This document shows, piece after piece, positions 35,446 to 47,130 of a DNA stretch of 64,000 bases; within the stretch, counting starts at the first letter, position 1, and every line of letters begins with the position of its first letter. A model generated the notes under the pieces. The model searched no databases. It was not told the origin of the DNA and was given only the letters and a program-made list of their open reading frames with translations. The position numbers and the translations under genes were made by a program. Origin of the DNA: Leptospira noguchii serovar Panama str. CZ214 (GTDB taxonomy: Bacteria; Spirochaetota; Leptospiria; Leptospirales; Leptospiraceae); NCBI RefSeq assembly GCF_000306255.2, contig NZ_AKWY02000024.1, positions 12,501 to 76,500 on the forward strand. The letters are read 5' to 3'.

Positions 35446-36452
35446 AATTTTTGGAAAAAATTTTTACTACAATTTATAACTTTATAAAAAAAGAAACTGC
35501 CTTGAGCCTGATTCTGACAAATTTGGTTTTATGTTCTATCTATGTTCTTAACTCTGATCCTTTCAAATTTTTTCAAAGAACATACTCTAACGCAGATCCA
35601 TTTTTTCCTTTTAAAAGAAACGAAATCGATAGGATTCAAATCGGCAGAAAAGAACACGAGACGATTCTCAAAAAAAACAAAGGAAACTGGTCTGTACAAA
35701 TTCGAGAAATCGAAACAAGACCTGATTTAGAAAAAACTTTTTCTTTTTTAAATACAATCTTAAGAATCAGAAAGTTCACTAAAATTTCATCAGCCATCGA
35801 TTCTAAAAAATTCGGTTTCAACGGAGAAGAACTAAAATTAGAAATTCAAACCGAATCCGGAGAAATCGGAAAATTAGACATAGGAATTTCTAAAAACGGA
35901 ACCTTTGTAAAAGAACCGAACACTGGAGAAATCTGGATTGTAGAAGAAAATTTAAATTCAATTTTAGGACGCGGAAACGAAAACTTCTTCCTTTCCAATT
36001 TTTTATTTCCTGAAAATATAGATACACAAGAAATTCATACTATTCTAATCTATAATTCACAGAACAAAAATATGACGTTCAAAACAGAACGAACCGAAAA
36101 CGGAATTTGGAAACCACTTTCCTCCGTTTTTTATTTTTGTCCGGGCCAAGATTGTTCCGAAGTTGTACATAAAATTTTTTCATTAAAAGCGGAAAGGATT
36201 TTAAAAAAACCGTTCGAAGAAAAAATTATTCCTTTAAATCCCAATAAACGTTTTAGAATCGAAGTACGTTTTCGTTCGGATCAAAATTCTTTTTTAGTTT
36301 TGGAATGGATTGGAAATACGATTCATAATGAACCTATATTTAGATCGGATTCGGATTCGATTTTATACGTGATAAATCCAGAATTTTTACGGGAATTTCG
36401 AGAAACTTCCGAGAATAAAAACTTTTTTATAGAAGAATCGGATCCAATTTAA
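35442..36452 (+). CDS. DUF4340-domain protein
   Basis: 336 aa. A hydrophobic N-terminal segment (LSLILTNLVLCSIYVLNSD) precedes a DUF4340-like domain (GKLDIGISKNGTFVKEPNTG; IDRIQIGRKEHETILKKNKG), which accompanies GldG-type ABC systems. Last gene of the operon, presumably a periplasmic accessory. No terminator of note follows. Confidence 0.75.
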   Translation: MKFLEKIFTTIYNFIKKETALSLILTNLVLCSIYVLNSDPFKFFQRTYSNADPFFPFKRNEIDRIQIGRKEHETILKKNKGNWSVQIREIETRPDLEKTFSFLNTILRIRKFTKISSAIDSKKFGFNGEELKLEIQTESGEIGKLDIGISKNGTFVKEPNTGEIWIVEENLNSILGRGNENFFLSNFLFPENIDTQEIHTILIYNSQNKNMTFKTERTENGIWKPLSSVFYFCPGQDCSEVVHKIFSLKAERILKKPFEEKIIPLNPNKRFRIEVRFRSDQNSFLVLEWIGNTIHNEPIFRSDSDSILYVINPEFLREFRETSENKNFFIEESDPI

Positions 36453-36868
36453 ATTCTTTTTAAATTTAAATCAATTGAATATAAAAAGAATCAAAAATTA
36501 CACATACTATAAACGAAGTTGTATTACAACTTCAGAACATTATTGATAGACATTCAAGTTATACACGTTTTAGGAAAAGATACGTTGAATTTTTTAAGCG
36601 AAGTTTTGTAAAATTTATATTCCATTTCAAGAATATTTTTTAGAGTTTCAATTTCAAAAATCTATCAAAATCGATTGTTTAAACTCAAAGAACCATAGCT
36701 CACCTTTTCAATTGAAAAAACAATTTGAATCTCTCAGTTTTTTTAAAATCGTTTGTAGCGCACAAAATTTTATAAGTAGTAAGTTCGTTCAACTTAACGG
36801 ATTCTCTATTGACATCCTAAGGGCCTTCCATTTTATTTCATAAGAAAACTAAAAATTAGGATAAAAGT
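36453..36868. other. Intergenic, 416 bp
   Basis: AT-rich, no frame or RNA seen. It contains the upstream region of the methyltransferase-like gene at 36,869; AGGATAAAAGT is its RBS region. Confidence 0.4.
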
Positions 36869-37621
<753 letters not shown>

Positions 37622-37908
37622 AACAATCTATTGAATGACATTTTCAGAATAGAAAACCAAACAAACTTAGTTTCTTTTAGCCGAAATTACTTTAATAGTA
37701 AAGATTCGTTTGAGTTTCTATAATCACTCCGAGAATTCAGCATAATAATCGTTTTCAGATTGATCATGTCGAACTCACGTTAAGCAAAGATCAAGTATTT
37801 TGAAATGACTTGTAATGATTTAGAAATTATCTCAAAATTTCAAAAAGTATAATATTTTATTTTTATAAAATATTTATGGTTTTTTTTCTTAAAGTTAAAA
37901 AGAAATCT

Positions 37909-38634
37909 CTAAGTTGAAAATGTTCGAGAAGAATTTTCCAAATAAGATTTCAAATGACTCGTTTCTTTTGTAAAAAATAATGGAACCGGATAATTCGTTT
38001 TAGAAGGAATCAAAACGATTCCCTCGTCAAAAAAAAGAATCTTTTCAATTTCGGAAAATGAATACTTATAACTACTATTTAGGGCTTCAAAAGAAAAAGA
38101 GTCCCTACTCTCGTTCAACTTACCCGGACCGATTCGTTTTAAACCTTTCCATTTATCGGGAGTTAAATTTTCTTTTTTATCCGCAAGTTTTTCAAACGGA
38201 AATTCTCGATTTTGATCTAAATATAAAATCCCTTCGATTTCAAAACGAACTTCTCTAATTTCTTCCTCTTGGAGTTTTTGTTCTCTTTCTTTAGGAACGG
38301 GTTCTTCTAAAACTTCAATTCCGGAATGAGAAAATTTTTCTTCTTCTTCATAAGTAGATTCAGGCGGAGAAGATTCTAAAACTTGGTTCTTTTTTGGGAT
38401 CCTTCTTCCTTCTACAAATAAGTTTTCCAAATGTTTTTGTTTTTCGATCTGTTCCCAACTAGGAGTTTTTTTTGAAGCAGCCAGAATCTCTGCTCCCCTA
38501 CGTCCAGGTTCGTTCTGATAATTTCCCTTTGACTTAAAGCCCAACTTCTCTCGATCCGAACTAGGATTTAAAGAAACATAAATAAAACAAAGAAGTCCAA
38601 CTAAAACGAGTGTGATCGCGATCAAGAGCATCAT
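37909..38634 (-). CDS. Single-pass membrane protein, Leptospira hypothetical
   Basis: 241 aa. An N-terminal helix (MMLLIAITLVLVGLLCFIYV) then a mainly polar stretch with a charged linker (REQKLQEEEIREVRFEIEG) and a compact C-terminal domain. No family recognised. Divergent from the PpiD/SurA-like gene; the ATG starts at 38,634. Confidence 0.5.
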   Translation of the reverse strand: MMLLIAITLVLVGLLCFIYVSLNPSSDREKLGFKSKGNYQNEPGRRGAEILAASKKTPSWEQIEKQKHLENLFVEGRRIPKKNQVLESSPPESTYEEEEKFSHSGIEVLEEPVPKEREQKLQEEEIREVRFEIEGILYLDQNREFPFEKLADKKENLTPDKWKGLKRIGPGKLNESRDSFSFEALNSSYKYSFSEIEKILFFDEGIVLIPSKTNYPVPLFFTKETSHLKSYLENSSRTFST

Positions 38635-38719
38635 TTTATGTATCTGTCGATCAGACCGGTTTCTGAAGCGTTTTTCTCACTTTTCTCCTTTACAGAAATA
38701 TTCCTTCACAAACCCTTTC

Positions 38720-40436
<1,717 letters not shown>

Positions 40437-40437
40437 G

Positions 40438-40467
40438 AAAAACTGTCCAAAGCTACAACAGTTTTTT
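40438..40467 (+). terminator. Rho-independent terminator after the CheX-like gene
   Basis: AAAAACTGT (40,438-40,446), 11-base loop, ACAGTTTTT (40,458-40,466) followed by T. A 9-bp stem and T-run starting two bases after the stop codon. Confidence 0.65.
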
Positions 40468-40496
40468 GCAACTTGATCTTTCTAATTAAGTACAGT

Positions 40497-40595
40497 AGAG
40501 TTGTGGAAAGACTAATTCTTTATCTACTTCTGTTTTTGGAAACAGCCAATTGAAGCAGTTTTGTTTATTGGACTATGAAATTTTTCAACAACTTT
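40497..40595 (+). repeat. MITE, copy 3, 99 bp
   Basis: AGAGTTGTGGAAAGACTAAT to GAAATTTTTCAACAACTTT with AGT on both sides (40,494-40,496; 40,596-40,598). The duplication fits ANT with N=G. Interior matches TCTGTTTTTGGAA and TGAAGCAGTTTTGTTTATTG. Confidence 0.8.
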
Positions 40596-40789
40596 AGTGA
40601 GATTTTGGGATGCACCGTAAATTGTCTTGTCCATTCAAAACTCAGATTACACCTACCACGAAATATGTGTAAAATTTTTAGAACTTACTTTCGAAGTCTT
40701 ATATAAGAAAATTTAGATATACAATGAGGATGTTTTTGTTTTATAGATTTCAAGCCCAAACGTAGTTAGGGCGAATTTGATACACGATA

Positions 40790-41230
40790 AATTTTTCTAA
40801 AAGTATGAGTTCCTACATTTTAAGTCTCATAAACAAATTTTTTATTATTAAAATTACTGATGTAGTTCCTACACTTTATTTTTACGAACGATCGAAGAGC
40901 GCTCAGTTTGCAAGTTTTATTACAAAATTTAGATTTGTGGTAATTCCCATATTTTCAAAATCAACTGTATAATCTGGATTTGTAATAGTTCCTACTTTTT
41001 TAGATGCAACTCTGAAATTTTGCTTGGATTCTCCTAATTTTAGAAAATTAGGATATTTTATAAATCAAACCAACTGATAACTATAGAATAACGTGAGTTT
41101 GATTATGATTCATTTTTTAAAAAAAACTGGTTCTAAACCTTATAAATCGATTCCTAAAATGTGGGAACTACCACAAATCATGATTTTACAAATAAATTCT
41201 AAAATTGTAGGAACTCATACTTTTAGAAAA
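40790..41230. repeat. Cluster of GTRGGAACT palindromes and a longer repeat copy
   Basis: Six imperfect palindromes: 40,803-40,818, 40,861-40,876, 40,936-40,953, 40,981-40,996, 41,160-41,175 (TGTGGGAACTACCACA) and 41,207-41,222 (TGTAGGAACTCATAC). From 41,088 a longer unit, AACGTGAGTTTGATTATGAT then TCATTTTTTAAAAAAAACTG, is repeated at 63,478. The 81-residue frame at 41,093 lies in this repeat and is not a gene. Confidence 0.65.
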
Positions 41231-41385
41231 TTCTTTTCCATTTTCTTACGACGAGCCCACGTCAATAAAATATCTAAGATCTTTATAACAACAGACTGTT
41301 TGAGTGTAAAAAACATTAGACAATTCTATTATTAAGTGATTAGTAGTAAGGGTTTCTTTTTTGTAAACTCAACAAGGCCTTTTTT

Positions 41386-41943
41386 ATGATACAAAATTTT
41401 TTAAAAATAACTAGAGTATTTTGGTGTCCATTTATCTTAATCAGTTTAGGAATCTTTCTATTAGAATGTTTTAAAACCGATCAAAGATCGTTAGAAGTTT
41501 CAATCGTAATCCCTGGAAACGATAAAGAAAAAAGTCTATTTATCTACGACTCGAGCGATAAAATCATATTTCATGTTTTAGTAAAAAACGTCTCCAATAA
41601 AGAAATTCGTATTTGGAAGGACTGGAATAGTTGGGGTTATGATAATTTATCTTTTCAAATACAAACCGATCAAGAAAACATAAATATATACAAAGAAGGA
41701 AAAGAATGGTTCAAAAACTTTCCAGACTTTTGGAGCATCAAACCGAATGAATTCATAATACTAAACGTAAACCTTGACATAAAAACTTGGCCAAAACTTA
41801 AGGAATTAAAATTTAAAAACGATAGAGTTAAAATCAAATGTATTTATGAAATTAAAGAAGAGCCTTATACTAAACAATACAATATATGGACTGGAAAGAT
41901 AGAATCTAGTTTTGTTGAGGCATCGATTTATTCCTATCTCTGA
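41386..41943 (+). CDS. Putative lipoprotein
   Basis: 185 aa. Signal LITRVFWCPFILISLGIFLLEC-like segment; the spirochaete lipobox is LLEC, with the cysteine near residue 28. The mature part is beta-rich with aromatic residues (WKDWNSWGYDNLSFQIQTD; VNLDIKTWPKLKELKFKNDR). No family recognised. Confidence 0.5.
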   Translation: MIQNFLKITRVFWCPFILISLGIFLLECFKTDQRSLEVSIVIPGNDKEKSLFIYDSSDKIIFHVLVKNVSNKEIRIWKDWNSWGYDNLSFQIQTDQENINIYKEGKEWFKNFPDFWSIKPNEFIILNVNLDIKTWPKLKELKFKNDRVKIKCIYEIKEEPYTKQYNIWTGKIESSFVEASIYSYL

Positions 41944-42035
41944 ATACGAAATTCACCTATTTTAATATAATTTTTTAGAAACGATCAGCTTCTTTAAAAT
42001 TTTGATTCTTTTAGGATTTTACTCAAGAACTATAC

Positions 42036-42091
<56 letters not shown>

Positions 42092-42123
42092 CCCTATTTT
42101 GTAGAGATGAGTAAGAAAAATTC

Positions 42124-43119
42124 TTAATAATATCTTCGTTTTAAAATCCCTCTCAATTCTTTTACAAAGGGAGAATCTTCGGAAGCATCCGGATTCAATC
42201 GGTTTAAATACGTTTTTGCCCAATTCTCCGCTTCTTCATACTTTCCTTGATCTCCGTAAATTCTAGCAATCAAAGTTACCACTTTTTCCAACTGATCCTT
42301 TTTAGGATCTAGTTCAGGTTTTTTACGAAGAAGTTTCACCAGTTGTAAAAGATACCTTCTTGCAGAATCTTTTCGCTCCGTAGATGAAAGCATTTCTCCC
42401 AAAGAAAAAAGAGAGATTGATTGAAAGTTTTCGGGAGCCTCGGTTATAATTTTAAGATATTGAGTTTCCGCTTCCAAAATTTTTCCATTGCCTCTTAAGG
42501 CACGCGCTACCTCAAATACCGCCTTCCACTTTCCATCTTCCGAATCGATTTGCTCTGTAATCGCACCCGCATCGTTTGAACTTTCCGCGGTTAATCTTGC
42601 GTCTTCCAACTTAGAAGCATTTGCGGATTTCCCTTGTCCGGAAGATTGATTGAATTCACTTTTTGCGTGAGTTCTCTGATTTTCTCTCAAACGCAAAAGT
42701 CCTTTTTTATATCCGCTCTCGGACGGATCTTCTTTCTTTTTATCTTTTTTCTTTTTTAAACTCGTTTTTTCGGAATTTGGAAGAATCGTCTTAGTTTCTA
42801 ATTTAGAAGAAGTCTCAGTAGACTGTTTTTCTAAATTAGAATTTATAGAAACAGAATCTTGTGAAGAAGATTCTGTTGATGAAACGTTAGTCGTCTTTTG
42901 TCCGTCTACCTGCGTATTTTGATTGGAAGGTCCTTGAGTAGAATTTTCTTTTGGTTTTATTTCGTTCGAACTTGTAACTTCAGAAGGATTCTCTGAAATC
43001 CAATCTTTTGTATTTTCCGAAATTTCTGGAAATGGCAAAGACATGTCGGCAAAGAGGGCGCCACTAGTTAAAACCACAAACAAAAAAAACGGTAGGATCA
43101 AATCAGTCCAAACTTTCAT
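42124..43119 (-). CDS. Exported TPR-like protein
   Basis: 331 aa. Signal peptide FFLFVVLTSGALFADMS with cleavage after A. A low-complexity region rich in S, T, N and K (residues about 35-140) leads to a TPR-like C-terminus: VFEVARALRGNGKILEAETQ, YLKIITEAPENFQSISLFSL, YGDQGKYEEAENWAKTYLNR. Shares an operon with, and overlaps by 4 nt, the membrane protein gene at 43,116. Confidence 0.65.
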   Translation of the reverse strand: MKVWTDLILPFFLFVVLTSGALFADMSLPFPEISENTKDWISENPSEVTSSNEIKPKENSTQGPSNQNTQVDGQKTTNVSSTESSSQDSVSINSNLEKQSTETSSKLETKTILPNSEKTSLKKKKDKKKEDPSESGYKKGLLRLRENQRTHAKSEFNQSSGQGKSANASKLEDARLTAESSNDAGAITEQIDSEDGKWKAVFEVARALRGNGKILEAETQYLKIITEAPENFQSISLFSLGEMLSSTERKDSARRYLLQLVKLLRKKPELDPKKDQLEKVVTLIARIYGDQGKYEEAENWAKTYLNRLNPDASEDSPFVKELRGILKRRYY

Positions 43120-43712
43120 CTAGGTTCAAAAGTATCTTTAGAATTATTTTTAGGAGGTTTCATCAAAGTAGGACGATCTTGATTACCACGTTCCGGAGAA
43201 ATCGTTCCTGGATCATCTAGATTTCGATTTGTACTTCTTTCTCTATCTTGTATCGGAAGTACATCCGATTCCGTAGGCAATTTTGGTGTCCCTACCCCTT
43301 CTCTTCTTCCATCTCTCAATGGATCTTTTCCTTCAGGATTATTTAACTCAGGTAAAAGTCTATCCTTAGGTTTTTCCCTTTCATAACGATCAATTTCCAG
43401 ATTAGAAGATGATTCTCCCGTAAGTGATAAATCCGGATCACTATAACGAATAGATCTACGTTTACGATTATAATTTCTTTCTAGATCCTCTAAAAACAAA
43501 GTCTTACGATCCAATTCCTTTGCTTGATCGTCAAACGCGGCTCCTTCTTTTCCTCTTTGAATTCCTATGAGCGCAGCCAGCGCAATTCCTAAAACAGCTA
43601 ATGAAATTCCAGTATATAAAAGAGTCTTCTGAACCTGAGGTGGAAGATTACGGGACAGATTGTCGATCGAGGAAAATCCAGACTGAAATTTATCTTTTAT
43701 ATTCAAATCCAT
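43116..43712 (-). CDS. Single-pass membrane protein with acidic/basic tail
   Basis: 198 aa: a short cytoplasmic part, a helix KTLLYTGISLAVLGIALAAL (residues about 30-50) and a long charged hydrophilic tail (DDQAKELDRKTLFLEDLERN; RNLDDPGTISPERGNQD). No family recognised. First gene of a two-gene operon with the TPR-like protein. Confidence 0.55.
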   Translation of the reverse strand: MDLNIKDKFQSGFSSIDNLSRNLPPQVQKTLLYTGISLAVLGIALAALIGIQRGKEGAAFDDQAKELDRKTLFLEDLERNYNRKRRSIRYSDPDLSLTGESSSNLEIDRYEREKPKDRLLPELNNPEGKDPLRDGRREGVGTPKLPTESDVLPIQDRERSTNRNLDDPGTISPERGNQDRPTLMKPPKNNSKDTFEPR

Positions 43713-43862
43713 TGTTTAGTCTCCCTGAATCCATCGTATATTTTTAGTTTCGGTCATTTTCTAATTCTAACCACTGATAGAAAATTCTAGATCCGTTTTT
43801 TTAACCCTGAATTTATCGTCCCATCTTTTAGAGACGAAACCCTGTCTCTAAAATTAAAACCG

Positions 43863-44570
43863 ATGGGGATTGAAAACGAAATTCCAGATTGTTATTTTTG
43901 TCCCAACCGGGATAAATTTAAATGTATATCTTTAGATACCCTCGAAAAAATCAACTCCACTAAAAAATTCAGACTCTTTCGTAAAAACGAACTACTCATC
44001 CAAGAAGGAACTAAAACAAACGGATTCTATTTTATCAAATCTGGATGTGTTCGTATATTTAGAAATTCTTCCTCTGGCAAAGAACAAACTTTTTCAATTC
44101 GAAGACCCGGAGAGTGGGTAGGATTTAGGGATCTTTTAGCAGGAAAAACTTTTGTTCAAAATGTAGAAGCCATAGAAAACGTTGAAGCATGTTTCATCTC
44201 GAAAGAAGTTTTGAATGAACTGATGGAAGAAGATTCAAATTTTCAAATGGAAATTTTAAAACAAATGGCAACCGAATGGAAGCAGTTAGAAGATCAGACC
44301 CTTACTTTAGGAACAAAACAAGTTCACGGTAAAATTGCTGAACTTCTCATTTCTTTTAGAACGACCTCTTCGGATAAATCCGAAATAGAACTCAATCTCA
44401 CAAGAGAGATTATGGCCTCAATGGTAGGAACTTCTACCGAAACTTTAGTGCGGGCGCTTTCCGATTTCAAACATAGAAAATGGATTAAAATACGTAAAAA
44501 TCGAATTGGGTTTTTAAACGTAGACGCTTTGAAAGAAATTTCAGGAATAAAAACTACGACATATCATTGA
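43863..44570 (+). CDS. FNR-type Crp-family transcription regulator
   Basis: 235 aa. The N-terminal cysteines C10, C13 and C21 (PDCYFCPNRDKFKC) and C110 (ENVEACFISKEVLNEL) align in position and spacing style with the FNR [4Fe-4S] ligands of E. coli (C20, C23, C29, C122), although the third gap is 7 rather than 5. The rest is a cAMP-binding-like beta roll and a C-terminal HTH (LTREIMASMVGTSTETLVRA). It is immediately upstream of the cbb3 operon in the same direction, so it likely senses low oxygen and controls it. Direct binding is unproved; no clear FNR box was found in 44,571-44,848. Confidence 0.82.
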   Translation: MGIENEIPDCYFCPNRDKFKCISLDTLEKINSTKKFRLFRKNELLIQEGTKTNGFYFIKSGCVRIFRNSSSGKEQTFSIRRPGEWVGFRDLLAGKTFVQNVEAIENVEACFISKEVLNELMEEDSNFQMEILKQMATEWKQLEDQTLTLGTKQVHGKIAELLISFRTTSSDKSEIELNLTREIMASMVGTSTETLVRALSDFKHRKWIKIRKNRIGFLNVDALKEISGIKTTTYH

Positions 44571-44657
44571 TTTTAATTTTGAGTTACAATCTCATTCATT
44601 CCCGCAAAATAAAACTACATTTAAAATCCTTTTTTTTATACAACTTAATAAAGTTTT

Positions 44658-44686
44658 TTGACTTTGATTTTTATTCTGTTTACAAA
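44658..44686 (+). promoter_or_regulatory. Candidate promoter of the cco operon
   Basis: -35 TTGACT (44,658-44,663), 17-base spacer, TACAAA (44,681-44,686) as -10; ccoN starts at 44,849, with AGGAGAA near its RBS. No perfect TTGAT-N4-ATCAA site is nearby. Pattern only. Confidence 0.35.
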
Positions 44687-44848
44687 AAATAAAATTAAAT
44701 AAAAAATTATTTATTTCCAAAATCTATTTTACATACATACTAAATAAATTCATTATAAGTAAAAAAAAGAATATTCAAATTTACTAAAATATTGTATATA
44801 TTTTAATTTTTATCTTTCAGAACTCAAAGAATCAGGAGAACAAATCTC

Positions 44849-46285
44849 ATGAGTCAAACGAATTCCAAATACAACGACTTCATCGTAAAAGGATTCATCA
44901 TCTCGGCTTTAGTTTGGGGAGTGGCTTCTATGTCGGTGGGTGTTTTAGCCGCATTTCAAATGGTTTATCCAGAGTTAAATTTCACTCGTTATTTTACTTT
45001 CGGAAGAATCAGACCCTTACACACGAACGCTGCAATTTTTGGTTTTGCATTAAGCATCATATTTGCAACCGCTTATCATTTAATTCAAAGGCTTTGTCGA
45101 GTTAGGATTTGGAGCGACCTTCTCGCGAAAATTCATTTCGGTTTATACAATTTGACGATCGCCCTAGCTGCAATTACACTTCCACTCGGACTCAACCAAT
45201 CTAAGGAATACGCAGAATTGGAATGGCCTTTAGATCTTCTAATTGTAGTTTGGTTTTCGATCTTTTTGATAAATTTTCTTGCGACCATCTTTACAAGAGA
45301 AGAAAAACAACTCTACGCGGCCATCTGGTTTTACATCGCTTCTTTTGTCACGATTCCCATTCTTTTTATAGTCAATAATCTTTCAATACCCGTAAGTTTT
45401 TCTAAATCTTATTCGATTTTCTCAGGAGTTTATGACGCAAACATTCAGTGGTGGTACGGTCACAACGCAGTCGCGTTCGTATTAACGACCCCATTCTTGG
45501 GATTGATGTATTACTACTTTCCAAAACATATAAAACAACCAATCTATAGCCATAGATTATCTATCATCCACTTTTGGTCTTTAATTTTCATTTATATCTG
45601 GGCGGGTCCACATCACTTACTTAACACTCCACTTCCAGAATGGCTTCAAACCACAGGAATGGCTTTTTCCATTATGCTTTGGATGCCTTCTTGGGGAGGA
45701 ATGTTAAACGGTTTCTTAACGTTAACACAAGCCAAAGAAAAGATCAAAACAGATGCCATCCTAAAGATGATGCTTGTTGGTATTACTTTTTACGGTATGT
45801 CTACATTCGAAGGGCCTCTTCTTTCAATTCGATCCATCAGCGCTCTCGGTCATAACACGGATTGGATCGTAGGACACGTTCATTCCGGAACCTTAGGTTG
45901 GGTGGGAATGATGTCTTTTGCAGCAATTTACTATCTAGTTCCAAGAATGTGGAACACAAATCTTCATTCGGAAAAATTAGCGAACTTACACTTCTGGTTA
46001 TCCACTCTAGGAATTTTTCTGTACATTGTTTCAATGTGGGTTTCAGGAATTACGGAAGGTTCTATGTGGAGAGCTATCAACTCAAAAGGTTTTCTTCAAT
46101 ATCCTAACTGGATTCAAATCACCGAAGTTTTAAAACCGTTTCGACTTGCTCGTGGAATTGCAGGTGTCCTTTATCTGAGCGGAGTATTTGTAATGATTTA
46201 TAACGTCATTAAAACGATCCAAAACTCAGGCTCTGGCTTTCAAGAAATCGATCTAAGAGTAAAAGAAGGAGAAAGTAATGTATGA
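44849..46285 (+). CDS. ccoN: cbb3-type cytochrome c oxidase subunit I
   Basis: 478 aa, 12 transmembrane helices. Heme and copper ligands visible: H58 (PLHTNAAIFGF), H205 (WWYGHNAVAF, CuB), H255 and H256 (WAGPHHLLNT, CuB), H343 and H345 (VGHVHSGTLGW, hemes b3/b), with Y249 in FIYIWAGPHH as the candidate cross-linked tyrosine of cbb3 enzymes. Catalytic subunit that reduces O2 with high affinity. It overlaps ccoO by 4 nt. Confidence 0.96.
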   Translation: MSQTNSKYNDFIVKGFIISALVWGVASMSVGVLAAFQMVYPELNFTRYFTFGRIRPLHTNAAIFGFALSIIFATAYHLIQRLCRVRIWSDLLAKIHFGLYNLTIALAAITLPLGLNQSKEYAELEWPLDLLIVVWFSIFLINFLATIFTREEKQLYAAIWFYIASFVTIPILFIVNNLSIPVSFSKSYSIFSGVYDANIQWWYGHNAVAFVLTTPFLGLMYYYFPKHIKQPIYSHRLSIIHFWSLIFIYIWAGPHHLLNTPLPEWLQTTGMAFSIMLWMPSWGGMLNGFLTLTQAKEKIKTDAILKMMLVGITFYGMSTFEGPLLSIRSISALGHNTDWIVGHVHSGTLGWVGMMSFAAIYYLVPRMWNTNLHSEKLANLHFWLSTLGIFLYIVSMWVSGITEGSMWRAINSKGFLQYPNWIQITEVLKPFRLARGIAGVLYLSGVFVMIYNVIKTIQNSGSGFQEIDLRVKEGESNV

Positions 46286-46971
46286 AGCTTTTTGATTTAT
46301 TTCTGACTTGGTTTTCCGGTTTTACAGACAAATGGGAAAAACAAGGAGTCAAATTTACGGTTTATACTACGATTGCTGTTTTAATCGGAGGAATTTTCGA
46401 ATTGATTCCTCCTTTTTTTATTTCAAAAACCGCAGTTCCAATCCAAGGAGTAACTCCTTTTTCAGCTTTGGAATTAGCCGGAAGGGATATATACCAAAAG
46501 GAAGGTTGTAATAATTGCCATACACAGATGATTCGTCCTTTTAAATGGGAAGTAGATCGTTTCGATCCCTCTAAGTCCTATGGAAGAGACGGATATTCGA
46601 AAGCGGGAGAATTTATATATGATCATCCCTTCCTCTGGGGCTCTAAACGAACAGGACCGGATCTCGCTCATGAATCTCAGATACAACCTTCTTATACTTG
46701 GCATAAAACCCACTTGATCGATCCCAGATATACTTCTCCAGGATCTGTGATGCCCGCCTATCCGTGGTTATTCGATAAAGATTCTAAATTAAATTCTGAA
46801 AAAATCGTAAATCACATGAAAGGACTTTCTAAAGTAGGAGTTCCTTATACGGAAGCTGATTATACTTCAGCGATAAAAGAATTAGAAGGAAAAACAGAAG
46901 GGGACGCACTCATCGCATATTTACTTAAACTTGGAAAGGATACTGCCAATCTTTCCAAATCCATTCAATGA
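46282..46971 (+). CDS. ccoO: cbb3 oxidase subunit II (monoheme cytochrome c)
   Basis: 229 aa. One N-terminal membrane anchor (KFTVYTTIAVLIGGIFELIP) then a periplasmic domain with the heme motif EGCNNCHTQ (C76, C79, H80) and a methionine ligand candidate in GSVMPAYPWL. Standard CcoO length. It feeds electrons from CcoP to CcoN. Confidence 0.95.
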   Translation: MKLFDLFLTWFSGFTDKWEKQGVKFTVYTTIAVLIGGIFELIPPFFISKTAVPIQGVTPFSALELAGRDIYQKEGCNNCHTQMIRPFKWEVDRFDPSKSYGRDGYSKAGEFIYDHPFLWGSKRTGPDLAHESQIQPSYTWHKTHLIDPRYTSPGSVMPAYPWLFDKDSKLNSEKIVNHMKGLSKVGVPYTEADYTSAIKELEGKTEGDALIAYLLKLGKDTANLSKSIQ

Positions 46972-46979
46972 GGAACTTT

Positions 46980-47126
46980 ATGGAATTAGAACTAATTCAA
47001 ATCTATAAGTTTGCAAGACTTCCAATCCTCGTAATTGCAATCATTCTGATCGCCTCTTACGTTTATAACCGTAAACGTAAGGCACAAATGGAAGAGCCAA
47101 AATTTAGAATGCTCGAGGAGGATTAA
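46980..47126 (+). CDS. ccoQ: Small CcoQ-type subunit
   Basis: 48 aa from ATG 46,980, in place of ccoQ: one helix (FARLPILVIAIILIASYVYN) and a hydrophilic tail, RKRKAQMEEPKFRMLEED. The tail resembles that of the CcoS protein below (EGPKYRMLFDED), which is odd for CcoQ. Identification rests on size, helix and position. Confidence 0.65.
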   Translation: MELELIQIYKFARLPILVIAIILIASYVYNRKRKAQMEEPKFRMLEED

Positions 47127-47130
47127 TCCG

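Noticed and set aside
41093..41335. 80-aa open frame
   Set aside because: It lies within intergenic repeat sequence shared with 63,478 and includes palindrome copies; its composition is not coding-like.
44571..44848. FNR box upstream of ccoN
   Set aside because: No TTGAT-N4-ATCAA palindrome with acceptable matches could be found by eye, only TTGAC-type half-sites.
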